DNA from: Procambarus clarkii
Lineage: Eukaryota > Arthropoda > Malacostraca > Decapoda > Cambaridae
Length of the DNA: 64,000 nt
Direction of reading: 5' to 3'
Assembly (NCBI RefSeq): GCF_040958095.1
Contig: NC_091158.1
Location: 42,153,179-42,217,178 of the forward strand
Within the stretch, counting starts at the first letter, position 1. The number at the start of each line of letters is the position of its first letter. Under the pieces are notes generated by a model. It made no database searches. It was not told the origin of the DNA and saw only the letters and a program-made list of their open reading frames with translations. The translations under genes were made by a program, and so were the position numbers. Of the stretch, positions 37,441 through 48,503 are shown piece by piece.

Positions 37441-40400
37441 GTAGGGATGACAACGCACAGAACATTTTTTTTTGGGGGGGGGGGGAAATCACGCGTGTGA
37501 GTCAGGGTTTTGAGGTCTAAAATCACGCGTGTGAGTCGGGGTTTTCAGGTTCCAATATCCCGCGTGTGAGTCAGGGTTTTCAGGTCCAATATCCCGCATA
37601 TAGCTTCGTGTTCTTCAGGTAAATTTTGTCAGTCATAGATTTGGAATTCTTATAATGAAATAATGTCATACAAGTTTGTTAAGAGTTCTTATGGGTAAAA
37701 TTCAAGTCACTGATGTGGAATTAAGGAAATTCTTATGATGAAATAATGTCATACGAGTTTGTTAAAAGTTCTTATGATGAAAATAATGTCTTACGAGTTT
37801 GTTAAGACTTCATATGAGAGAATTTTTTCAGAGTTCCTACCAATAATAAACAGATATTTAGGTTGTATATGTTTAAGTTGGATTCTTACTTAGAAACTAG
37901 TATATTGCTATATAACTAAATCATTTTCCTGCCCCCTCCTCCCTGCATCTCCTGCTCATAGATCACACCCCTCCCTCCCCCTTACCTCGTAATCTCTCGC
38001 CGCACCTGTGTTTACTTTAGACCGTCAGCCAGACGCCACATGCAGGTCACCTCTTTAATCTTAATCTTATCTTCTCCATAATATCTGGACCTTCCCTCCC
38101 TCTCTCTCTCTCCTTCATATTGTTCATTCATAGTTCCTTTTCATTAAACTACTCAGTTTTACATATATGAACAAAGTCAGGGTCTAGCTCAAGTTCCCGC
38201 CTTAGGTTTACTAACACATCTTCTATAGTATCCAATCATTTTCTTCGAGATGTAAAACACAGCTATTTCAAACGTATTAAAATACAATAATTTTGTTATC
38301 GAGCTCCAGCTCATGTTCCCCCGCCTTAGTCCTCTGTCATATATTGAATACTAACAGTTCAACATATAATGATTACTAAAAGTCCAATCCCTCTAAAATT
38401 TAAAAAAATAATCATATTTCAAACGTAGTTCAATACAGTAATTTAGTTACCAAGCTCCAGCTCTTGTCCTCCACCTTAGTTCACTCGCACATCTTCGTTA
38501 TTAACCCATTGTTTTTCATGAAATTTTAAAACAGCCATACTTCTGTGTAAGTACAGATAACACATTTACCGAACTCTAGCTCTCGTCCCCACCTTAGTTC
38601 TCTCTCGTATCTTTGGTAATACCTATTCAAATTCCCCGAAATTTCTACCCGCTGTATTTCATTCACGGTAAATATGACGAAGTCAGTTACTGAGCTCCAG
38701 CTCTCATCCCTTACCTTACTTTTCTCTCGTTTCTTCCGTAATATCCTATCAAATTCCCTGAAATTTATACCCTCTATATTTCAGACATAGTAAATAGGAC
38801 CCAAACAATTATCAAACTCTAGCTCTTGTCCCCCAGCTTATTTCATTTGTACAAGATCGTTAGTAACAGACCAATTTTCCCGAAATTTAAATCAGACATA
38901 CTTCAAAGTTAGTAAACAGGATTAAGTCAGTTACTGTGCTCCAGCTCTCGTCCCCACCTTAGTTCTCTCTCGTATCTTTGTAAATAACCCATCAATTTCC
39001 CTAAAATTTTTACCCTCTGTATTTCAGACATAGTAAATATGATATAAACAATTATAAAACTCTAGCTCTTGTCCTCTGTCCAAGTTCACTCCTGTAAATT
39101 CATTACTATCAGTCCAAATCCCCCTGAGATTTAAACACCCAACTACATTTTCAGACATAGTAAATAAAAAGCCAGTTCAGTTATCAAGTTTCAACTCTTG
39201 TCCCCCAGCTTAGTTCATTTTGTACAAGTTCTTTATTTCCAACTAAATCACCTGAGATTTAGGACCACCTTATTTCTAACGTAGTAAAATTAATCAGGGC
39301 ATTAGCTAATCTCCATTTCCTCTGTCTTAGATCATCAAACATAAATATATCCAATCAAAGTCCCTCTCCAGCCTAAGTCTTTATCAGAGTAATCACCTTA
39401 CCCTTTCTCATCCCCAACGTATCCAAACCTTCAATAATCATACTGTATTTGCTTATTTTCTCTATATTCAGCTGTGTTCTTCACATTTTTCCCCTGTTAT
39501 CTGTGTTCGCTACACGTTCTACAAATGTTCACAGCAAGCTCAGTTCAAATTTTTTCACCTGTTTTTCTCATTTTTTCTGTTTTCTAACATTTTCCTCGTA
39601 TGTTCATTATGTTTTTGTCATGTACATCATATGTTCTCTGTATAACTTTTATACACAATATTCATGTTCTCAATGTTCTTAGCTTGTTCTTCACATGTTC
39701 AGTGTTCATTTTTTGTATTCCCTATGTTCCTTATCATGCCTTCATATTCTCTATAAGTTCATATTCCCTGCATGTTCACTCTATTCATCAAATTTTTCTT
39801 ACATGTGTTCTTTGCCATGTTTTGTGTGTTCACCGTATGTTCACTGTGTTCATTCCCTTACTTAACCTCAATTTTTTATGTTTTTTGTTTCTGTAAACCA
39901 ATTTGTTTCTTCCATTCACTAACTAGTTCTTTGTCAAATGTTAACATCGGCAATACAGTTCCCTCAACAATTTTAGTCACCCAGTTTTATTTGCAAAACT
40001 ATGTCAACGTAATTCTTCTCTGAACTACACTGCTCAAACCTACGTAACCTATCCTCTCCACCCAATGTTACTTAGTTAACGTAATGTTCCTAAACCTAAC
40101 TTTACCTATCATACCTTACCTTACCTATTTTACCTAACTTACCTAACTTAACCAAACTTATCCTGCTTAACCTAACTTACCAACCTTACCTAACTTACCT
40201 AACTTATCCTAACCTAACTTACCTAACCTAACCTAACTTACATAACTTAACCTAACCTGCCTAACCTAATTTACCTTGTCTTACCTATCTTACCTAACTT
40301 ACCTAACTTAACCTAATCTGCTTAACCTAACTTACCTTACCTTACCTATCTTACCTAACTTACCTAACTTAACCTAACTTATCTTGCTTAACCTAACTTA

Positions 40401-40565
40401 CCTACCTTACCTAACTTAACCTAACCTAACTTACCTAACCTAACCTAACTTAACCTTCTTAACCTAACTTACATAATTTAACCTAACCTGCTTAACCTAA
40501 CTTACCTTACCTTACCTATCTTACCTAACTTAACCTAACTTATCCTGCTTAACCTAACTTACCTT
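37441..40565 (+). repeat. Element B left arm (deleted form)
   Basis: Contains subterminal repeats (37,485-37,625), the ~120-bp module (38,290-39,340), the ATGTTC module (39,430-39,890) and the AACCTAACTTACC module (40,085-40,565). At 40,018 the sequence jumps from GTCAACGTAATTC to TTCTCTGAACTACAC; the right arm has about 2 kb of modules between these points (41,780-43,750). Confidence 0.8.
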
Positions 40566-43500
40566 ATTTGGGTAAAAATATACAATGGAGAAACAAAACT
40601 ACATCTGAAAGGTTATGAAAAAGATAGTATATTCAACAAATACGTCAAAACACAATAAACTACATCTGAAAGGTTAGGTTAAAGGGTTGGGGAATAAGAC
40701 CATATGATAGAACCTACTAAATACACTAAGATTACAAGAGGTTACGTTAAGGGGTGTGGGAATAAGAATAAATGATAACAAACATAATAAATACAACTTA
40801 TGAGCAACTTGATGAACTTTAACAAATAACCCTTGATCTGCAAAAAATGACCATTTGAGAAATTAGCCCTTGAAACGAGTAAATTCCCATATATAACAAA
40901 AATCCTTTGAAATGGGTAAACACCCAATCTTAAGCAAATAACACTTGAAATGCAAAAATGTCCATTTGAGAAAATTACCCCTTGAAATGAGTAAATGAAT
41001 ATGAGACAATGATTGACAAAACACAAAAGACAAGCAGGAATAATTATGTAAGTTAGATCATGTCTGGTTGGACTAGATAAGTTAGGATACATCAGTTTGG
41101 GAATGTAAGATTAAGTTAGGTAAAGCAAGTTAGGTTAGGTTAAGATAGGTAAGATAAGTTACGTAAGTTAGGTTAGGTTAAGTTAGGTAATTTAGGTAAG
41201 TTAGGTTAAGCAGGATAAGTTAGGTTAAGTTAGGTAAGATAGGTAAGGTAAGATAAGTTAGGTTATGCAGGTTAAGATAGGTAAGGTAAGGTAAGTTAAG
41301 TTAGGGTAGGTAAAGTTAGGTTAAGCAGGTTAAGTTAGGTTATGTAGGTAAGCTAGGTTAAGCAGGATAAGTTAGGTAAGAGAGGTAAGGTAAGTTAGGT
41401 GAGGTTAGGTTAAGTTATGTAAGTTAGGTTAAGCAGGTTAAGTTAGGTTAAGTTAGGTAAGGTAGGCAAGTTTGGTTAAGCAGGATAAGTTAGGTTAAGT
41501 TAGGTAAGTTAGGTAAGATAGGTAAGGTAAGTTAGGTTAAGCAGGTTAGGTTAAGTTATGTAAGTTAGGTTAGGTTAGGTAAGTTAGGTTAGGTTAAGCT
41601 AGGTAAGGTAGGTAAGTTAGGTTAAGCAAGATAAGTTAGGTTAAGTTAGGTAAGATAGGTAAGGTAAGGTAAGTTAGGTATGATAGGTAAAGTTAGGTTT
41701 ATGAACGTTACGTTAACTAAGTAACATTGGGTGGAGAGGATAGGTTACGTAGGTTTGAGCAGTGTAGTTCAGAGAAACAGTTTTAGGGTAAAGTGACTAA
41801 GAAAATATATTTTAACAGAAGTGCAGGTTTGGTATGAAAAGCTGAACTAGTTACATTTTGGAGAGAAATTTTATGACTGAAGATGTCTTAAAGAATAATA
41901 TGATGGAAGAAGGAGAGTTTCTTTGATGAACGAAGGTGTCTTAGAGAACCACTTTTGGAGAACGAAGACGAATTAGAGATAACTTTGATGACTCTGAGAA
42001 TAACTTTGATCAACGAAGATGGATTGGAAAGTTTCTCTAATGAACGAAGGTGACTTAGAGATTAACTTTTATGATTTAGAGAACATCTTTGATGTCTTAG
42101 AGAACAACATTAATGTCTTAGAGAACAACTTTGATGAGCAAGATTAACTTTAGATGTCTCTGAGAATAACTTTTATAACAGAAATTAACTTTAATGAACA
42201 AATGTGAGTTAGAGAATATCTTTTGATGACTCCGAGAATAACTTTGATGAACAAAGATGTTTTGGGAAGTTTCTCTGAAGAACGAAGGTGACTCTGAGAA
42301 TAACTTTTGTTAGCTCTTAGAATAACTTTGATGACTTTGAGAATGTCTTTGAAAACATGAGTAGTATTTTGTTAGCTCAGAGAGTAACTCTTTGATGACA
42401 TAGAGAATAACTTTTTATGTCTTTGAAAAGAACATTGATGGCTTAGAGAGAATATCTTTGATGAACGGAAAGTTACTTAAAGAATAACATTTCATGACTG
42501 AGAATAACTTTTATGAACGAAGATGTCTGAGATTAACTTTGTTAGCTCAGAATAACTTTTGTGGACATGAGAATATCTTTGGATAACTCTGAGAATAACT
42601 TTGATGTCTTTGAAACAACTTTGACGTACGAGAGTGAGTTAGAGATTACCTTTGTTAACTCTGAGATTAACTTTGATGAACGAGAAAATACTTTTTGATG
42701 ACATCGAGAATAATTTTGATAGCTCTGAGAATAACTTTTATGCCTCTGCGATTAACTTTAATGAACGAAGATGTCTTAGAATGTTTCTCTGACGAACGAA
42801 AGGTTACTTAGAGAATAACTTTTATTTCTGAGAATAACTTTCATGTCTCTGTGAATAACTTTTATGTCTCTGAGAATAGCTTTTATGCCTCTGATAATAA
42901 CTTTGATGTCTTAAAGGATGTCTTTGATGTCTCAAAGGATGTCTTTGAGTGCAACTTTGATGTCTTTGAGTAAGTCCTTGATGTATTGAAGAGTGTCTTT
43001 AATTTCTAGAAGAGTAACTTTGGTGTTACGGAGAGCACCTTTTACTATTTTTCTTACTTAATGACATATAATTTTAGTTAGGAACAATAATGAATATGAC
43101 TATTTTAGCGAAGTGAAAGGTTACTTTAGTCAAGAACAGTGTTGGAAAGAGGCAACACATGACTATTTTTCAGATGAGAGAAGTGATATTTCAGTTAAGA
43201 AATGACAGGGAAACATGATGAAGTAACTATTTTTTAGTTAGGCAAAAAAGAAACCCATGATGAGGGAGACTATTTTTGTGCTCCCCAAAGTATAAATGTC
43301 AGTTAAGAACAGCGATGAAAGATATCTTTGACTATATTTTCTTACTTGACAAACATAATTTTAGTTAGGAACAATGATGAATATGACTTTTTCTTTTGAT
43401 TGATGGATAATTTTAGTTATGAAATGACAATGAAACATGAAGAACACGGTTATTTTCTGATGACTAGGGAACAAGTTTAGTTAAGAAATGATGAAAGTTA

Positions 43501-46495
43501 TTATTTTTTAGTTGATTGATGATGGATAAAGTTAGTTATGAACAGTGTTGGAAAGATTCCTTTGACTATTTTTTGGTTGATTGGATAATAAGTTTAGTTG
43601 AGAAATGACGAAAGTGACTATGTTTTAGTTGATTGACGAAAGATTTTTAGTTAAGGAACGTTACAAGAAAGGTTTGTCTTTGTAAATTTGGAACTGAATG
43701 AAGTGTACATTTGTTTAAGAACAGGGTTGGTAGAACTATTAAGTTGACTACAAGAATTACTTTGACATAGTTTTGCAAATAAAACTGGGTGACTAAAATT
43801 GTTGAGGGAACTGTATTGCCGATGTTAACATTTGACAAAGAACTAGTTAGTGAATGGAAGAAACAAATTGGTTTAAAGAAACAAAGAACATAAAAAATTG
43901 AGGTTAAGTAAGGGAATAAACACAGTGAACATATGGTGAACACAGAAAACATGGCAAAGAACACATGTAAGAAAAAGTTGATGAATAGAGTGAATATGAA
44001 GGGAATATGAACTTATAGAGAATATGAAGACATGATAAGGAACATAGGGAATACAAAGAATGAACACTGAACATGTGAAGATCAAGCTAAGAACATTGAG
44101 AACATGAATATTGTGTATAAAAGTTATACAGAGAACATATGATGTACATGAAAAACATGACAAAAACATAATGAACATACGGGGAAAATGGTAGAAAACA
44201 GAAAAAATGAGAAAAACAGGTGAAAAAATTTGAACTGAGCTTGATGTGAACATTTGTAGAACGTGGAGTGAACACAGATAACAGGGGGAAAATGTGAAGA
44301 ACACAGCTGAATATAGAGAAAATAAGCAAATACAGTATGATTATTGAAGGTTTGGATACGTTGGGGATGAAAAAGGGTAAGGTGATTACTCTGATAAAGA
44401 GTTAGGCTGGAGAGGGACTTTGATTGGATATATTTATGTTTGATGATCTAAGACAGAGGAAATGGAGCTTGGCTAATGCCCTGATTAATTTTACTACGTT
44501 AGAAATAAGGTGAACTAAAATCTCAGGTGATTTAATTGGAAATAAAGAACTTGTACAAAATGAACTAAGCTGGGGGACAAGAGTTGAAACTTGATAACTG
44601 AACTGGCTTTTTATTTACTATGTCTGAAAATGTAGTTGGGTGTTTAAATCTCAGGGGGATTTGGACTGATAGTAATGAATTTACAGGAGTGAATTTGGAC
44701 AGAGGACAAGAGCTAGAGTTTTATAATTGTTTATATCATATTTACTATGTCTGAAATACAGAGGGTAAAAATTTTAGGGAAATTGATGGGTTATTTACAA
44801 AGATACGAGAGAGAACTAAGGTGGAGACGAGAGCTGGAGCAAAGTAACTGACTTGATCTTATTTACTAACTTTGAAGTATGTCTGCTTTAAATTTCGGGA
44901 AAATTGGTCTTTTACTAACGATCTTGTACAAATGAACTAAGCTGGGGGACAAGAGCTAGAGTTTGATAATTGTTTGGGTCCTATTTACTATGTCTGAAAT
45001 ACAGAGGGTATAAATTTCAGGGAATTTGATAGGATATTACGGAAGAAACGAGAGAGAAGTAAGGTGGGGGATGAGAGCTGGAGGTCAGTAACTGACTTGA
45101 TCATATTTACCGTGACTGAAATACAGCGGGTAGAAATTTCGGGGAATTTGAATAGGTATTACCGAAGATACGAGAGAGAACTAAGGTGGGGACGAGAGGT
45201 AGAGTTCAGTAAATGTGTTATCTTTACTTACACAGTTAGAAGTATAGCTGTTTTAAATTTCATGAAAAATAATGGGTTAATAACGAAGATGTGCGAGGGA
45301 ACTAAGGTGGAGGACAAGAGCTGGAGCTTGGTAACTAAATTACTGTATTGAACTACGTTTGAAATATGATTATTTTTTTTAAATTTTAGAGGGATTGGAC
45401 TGTTAGTAATCATTATATATTGAACTGTTAGTATTCAATATACGACAGAGGACTAAGGTGGGGGAACATGAGCTGGAGCTCGATAACAAAATTATTGTAT
45501 TTTAATACGTTTGAAATAGCTGTGTTTTACATCTCGAAGAAAATGATTGGATACTTAAGAAGATGTATTAGTAAACCTAAGGCAGGAACGTGAGCTAGAC
45601 CCTGACTTTGTTTATATATGTAAAACTGACTAGTTTAATGAAAAGGAACTATGAATGAACAATATGAAGGAGAGAGAGAGAGAGAGAGAGAGAGGGTGGA
45701 GGGATGGTCCAGATATTACGGAGAAGATAAGATTAAGATTAAAGAGGTGACCTGCATGTGTCGTCTGGCTGACGGTCTAAAGTAAACACAGGTGCGGCGA
45801 GAGATTGCGAGGTAAGGGGGAGGGAGGGGTGTGATGTATGAGCAGGAGATGCAGGGGGGAAGGGGCAGGAAAATGATTTAGTTATATAGCAATATACTAG
45901 TTTCTAAGTAAGAATCCAACTTAAACATATACAGCCTAAATATCTGTTTATTATCGGTAGGAACTCTGAAAAAATTCTCCCATATGAACTCTTAACAAAC
46001 TCGTAAGATATTATTTTCATCATAAGAACTTTTAACAAACTCGTATGACATTATTTCATCATAAAATTTCCTTAATTCCTCATCAGTGACTTGAATTTTA
46101 CCCATAAGAACTCTTAACAAACTCGCATGACATTATTTCATTATAAGAATTCCAAATCTATGACTAACAAAATTTACCTGAAAACCCTGGCTCATAAACA
46201 CGATTTTGAATTTCTCCCATAAGAACTCTTAACAAACTTCTAAAGTCTTGGATATTATTTTCATCATAAGAACTTTTAACAACTTCTAAAATCTGTGACT
46301 GACAAAATTTACCTGAAAAACACGAAGCCATATGCGGGATATTGGACCTGAAAACCCTGACTCACACGCGGGATATTGGAACCTGAAAACACTGACTCAC
46401 ATGCGTGATTTTAGACCTCAAAACCCTGACTCACACGTGTGATTTCCCCCCCCCCCCAAAAAAAAAAAAAATGTTCTGTGCATTGTCATCCCTAC
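40566..46495 (-). repeat. Element B right arm (long form)
   Basis: On the minus strand it matches element A's left arm from the end to about 25,760: subterminal repeats 46,170-46,450, ~120-bp module 44,420-45,540, ATGTTC module 43,880-44,340, module 3 at 43,060-43,740, module 4 at 41,780-43,050, CCTAA module 41,050-41,700 and ~110-bp module 40,800-41,035. Short open frames in it repeat those of the other arms and are not genes. Confidence 0.8.
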
Positions 46496-46497
46496 TA

Positions 46498-46523
46498 CTG
46501 TGATGATGTTAGTGAGTAGTGAA

Positions 46524-46580
<57 letters not shown>
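46498..46580. repeat. Minisatellite remnant and (TA)n
   Basis: TGATGATGTTAGTGAGTAG matches 36,700-36,720 of the minisatellite left of element B. From about 46,527 a (TA)n run follows. Confidence 0.85.
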
Positions 46581-46582
<2 letters not shown>

Positions 46583-46836
46583 TAAGGTTAGATTAGGTTA
46601 GGTTAGGTTTAATTAGGTTAGATTAGTTTAGGCTAAGAAATAGGCTATTTTTGTTGAAATAGAAATAGGGCAGTAATTGTTGGTAGCGTGTCTTATCACC
46701 GAATGCCTCTGTTCAGCTAGCAGTAAATAGGTATCCAGGAGTTAGTTAGGTTAGGTTAGATTAGGTTAGGTTAGTTTTGGCTAGGAATTAGGCTAAGCTA
46801 GGTTAGGTTAGGTTACGTTCGGTTAGTTTAGGCTAG
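46581..46836 (+). repeat. SINE-tail repeat copy
   Basis: TTAGG-like text, TAGGCTATTTTTGTTGAAAT, GGCAGTAATTGTTGGTAGCG, GCCTCTGTTCAGCTAGCAG, TAAATAGGTATCCAGGAGTT, then GTTTAGGCTAG. The last 130 bp repeat 29,207-29,341. Confidence 0.75.
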
Positions 46837-46988
46837 TTGAGTCTCGTCGTGGACGTGGTGGTGAGAAGACGTGTTTTGATTCGCTCTGCTACTGGCGTCT
46901 GGTGGGTGTAAGTGTTTGTCGTCGCTGTTGGCCGGCGTGTTCACGGATGGGCGGATAACGTCACGCTGGGGGTAGTATATGTGCCATC
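46837..46988 (+). other. Putative 5' UTR of the Tx1-type LINE
   Basis: GC-richer stretch beginning TTGAGTCTCGTCGTGGACG between the SINE tail and the ORF1 ATG. The composition shift and the position suggest the LINE's 5' end; the exact border is not determinable. Confidence 0.5.
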
Positions 46989-48501
46989 ATGGGCTCCTAC
47001 ACACCTCCACTAAAGCAGAAGGAGTCCATAGGACTCAAGTTTAGTTGTCATGCTGATCCCGACCTTGTATCCACCACGATCTTCGATGTGTTACAGATCA
47101 AGCAGGAAGAAATATTTGGTTACCAACCACTGCCAGGGAACAGAGTGGTGTTGAAATTTGAAAACAATGTGGCGTTTTCAGAGTTTCTTAAGAAGTATGA
47201 TGATGTCACTATAAGTTTACCTAATGGGAAAGGATAAGTACAAGTGATTAATTTGAGCAAAAAGTTTACATACGTTTCTGTGAGGGATGCGCCATTTGAA
47301 ATGTTGAATAGAACTATTATACACATACTGGAACAATATGGGAAAGTGGACAATGTTCGTTTTAATAAATATACCTATGGCCCAGGGAAAGGGTGTTTTA
47401 ATGGAACACAAACAGTAAAGATGGAACTTCACCGTAATATTCCTTCATCAATGTCAGTAGCAGGTCATTATATTAAATTTATATACAATGGTCAAATGCA
47501 AACTTATTTTAAGTGTAGGCGTACTGGTCACATGGCTGCTGCCTGCCAGGTGGAAGCATCAAAACGGATCAACATTTTTCATGAACATGACTTTCCGCCA
47601 TTAATAGAGGATAGTGTATCAGGAAATAAACTCAATGTTGTAAATACTGTAGTTCCAGGTGAGGTAGATGAAGTAACCCACAACTCTGTAAGTGAAACGT
47701 CTGTGGGAGTGACTCCCAGTGCGAATGAGGCCGGTGAAGGTAACTTAGATCAGGACGATAAACGTAATGCAGACAAGGAGGGTGCAGATGACACTGCTCA
47801 GAACGATAATGGTAATGCAGACAAGGAGGGTGCAGACGACACTGCTCAGGACGCTTTACCGGCTGTTGGTCACCCTGGTGAGGGTGAGGTAAGTCTGGAC
47901 ACTATACATGTGGACGCCCATAACATAGGCGCTGAAGCTGCAAAGAGCTGCGAGGCTGGCGGTGGTGCTGACCTTGGTGAGGTGACGATGGAACAAATAA
48001 TTGGTTGTCAACTGGATGTAGAGGATGACACCATGGAGGATAGTGATGTAGAAATGTCTGTGCAGAGGGCAACTCCACCCTCTTCAGTAAGGTATGATAG
48101 AAAGGGTAGGGGTAGTGTGAAGGCTGGGGGTGTGAAGGCTATGGGTGTGAAGGCTGGTTCTGTAGCCAGTCATGTGAAGAAACGAAAAAAATTTACTCGG
48201 AGTATTGATCTGGATTGTATGAAGGACTACGCCGCTAAATTAAAAGTCTGAAAAAATTGAGCAGGTTGTTGCCGTTGAAGTTCACCGTGACCAAGGCCAC
48301 GAAGAGTCACCGAAACGTAGCGAGGGCACAGTACAACCGGTAAGTGAGGATCATGGTAAAGAGAACAGTGATAAGACATGGTGGGATCTTGTGGAACATG
48401 AACAGAATCGAGACGCGAGTGCAAATATTAAACTTAGATTTCGAAAAGGGAAAGATGACACTAAGATAGTGTCAAGTGAGATAATGTTGGATAACGAGTA
48501 A
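46989..48501 (+). pseudogene. Tx1-type LINE ORF1, with one in-frame stop and one frameshift
   Basis: ATG at 46,989. The frame reads KFSCHADPDLVSTTIFDVL and RVVLKFENNVAFSEFLKKYD and meets TAA at 47,235-47,237. The same frame then continues with VINLSKKFTYVSVRDAPFEM, ILEQYGKVDNVRFNKYTYG and HYIKFIYNGQMQTYFKCRRTGH. The knuckle should be CX2CX4HX4C but its first Cys is Tyr (Y-F-K-C ... H ... C). An acidic region with a duplicated NADKEGADDTAQ block follows. At about 48,240 (AAATTAAAAG) the frame shifts, and KSEKIEQVVAVEVHRD continues to a TAA at 48,499-48,501. The protein would bind the element's RNA in the cytoplasm. Three lesions make it inactive as read. Confidence 0.8.
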
Positions 48502-48503
48502 TT

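Larger units (their letters stand above)
37441..46495. mobile_element. Giant foldback-type element B, 9.05 kb
   Basis: Left end GTAGGGATGACAACGCACAG, right end its near-perfect inverse ending CATCCCTAC, with TA on both sides (37,439-37,440 and 46,496-46,497). The left arm is 37,441-40,565 and the right arm 40,566-46,495. The right arm holds all six tandem-repeat modules seen in element A, in inverse order. The left arm lacks modules 3 and 4 and the inner end. No internal loop and no transposase frame remain. Identical flanking minisatellite on both sides supports insertion of one unit. Alternatively, two A-type arms met head to head. Confidence 0.75.

Noticed and set aside
36748..37526. 236-codon His/Tyr/Thr-rich frame and Met/Val/Ser frames
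   Set aside because: Translation of the GATGATGGTGAGTAGTG minisatellite; the end runs into the foldback element.
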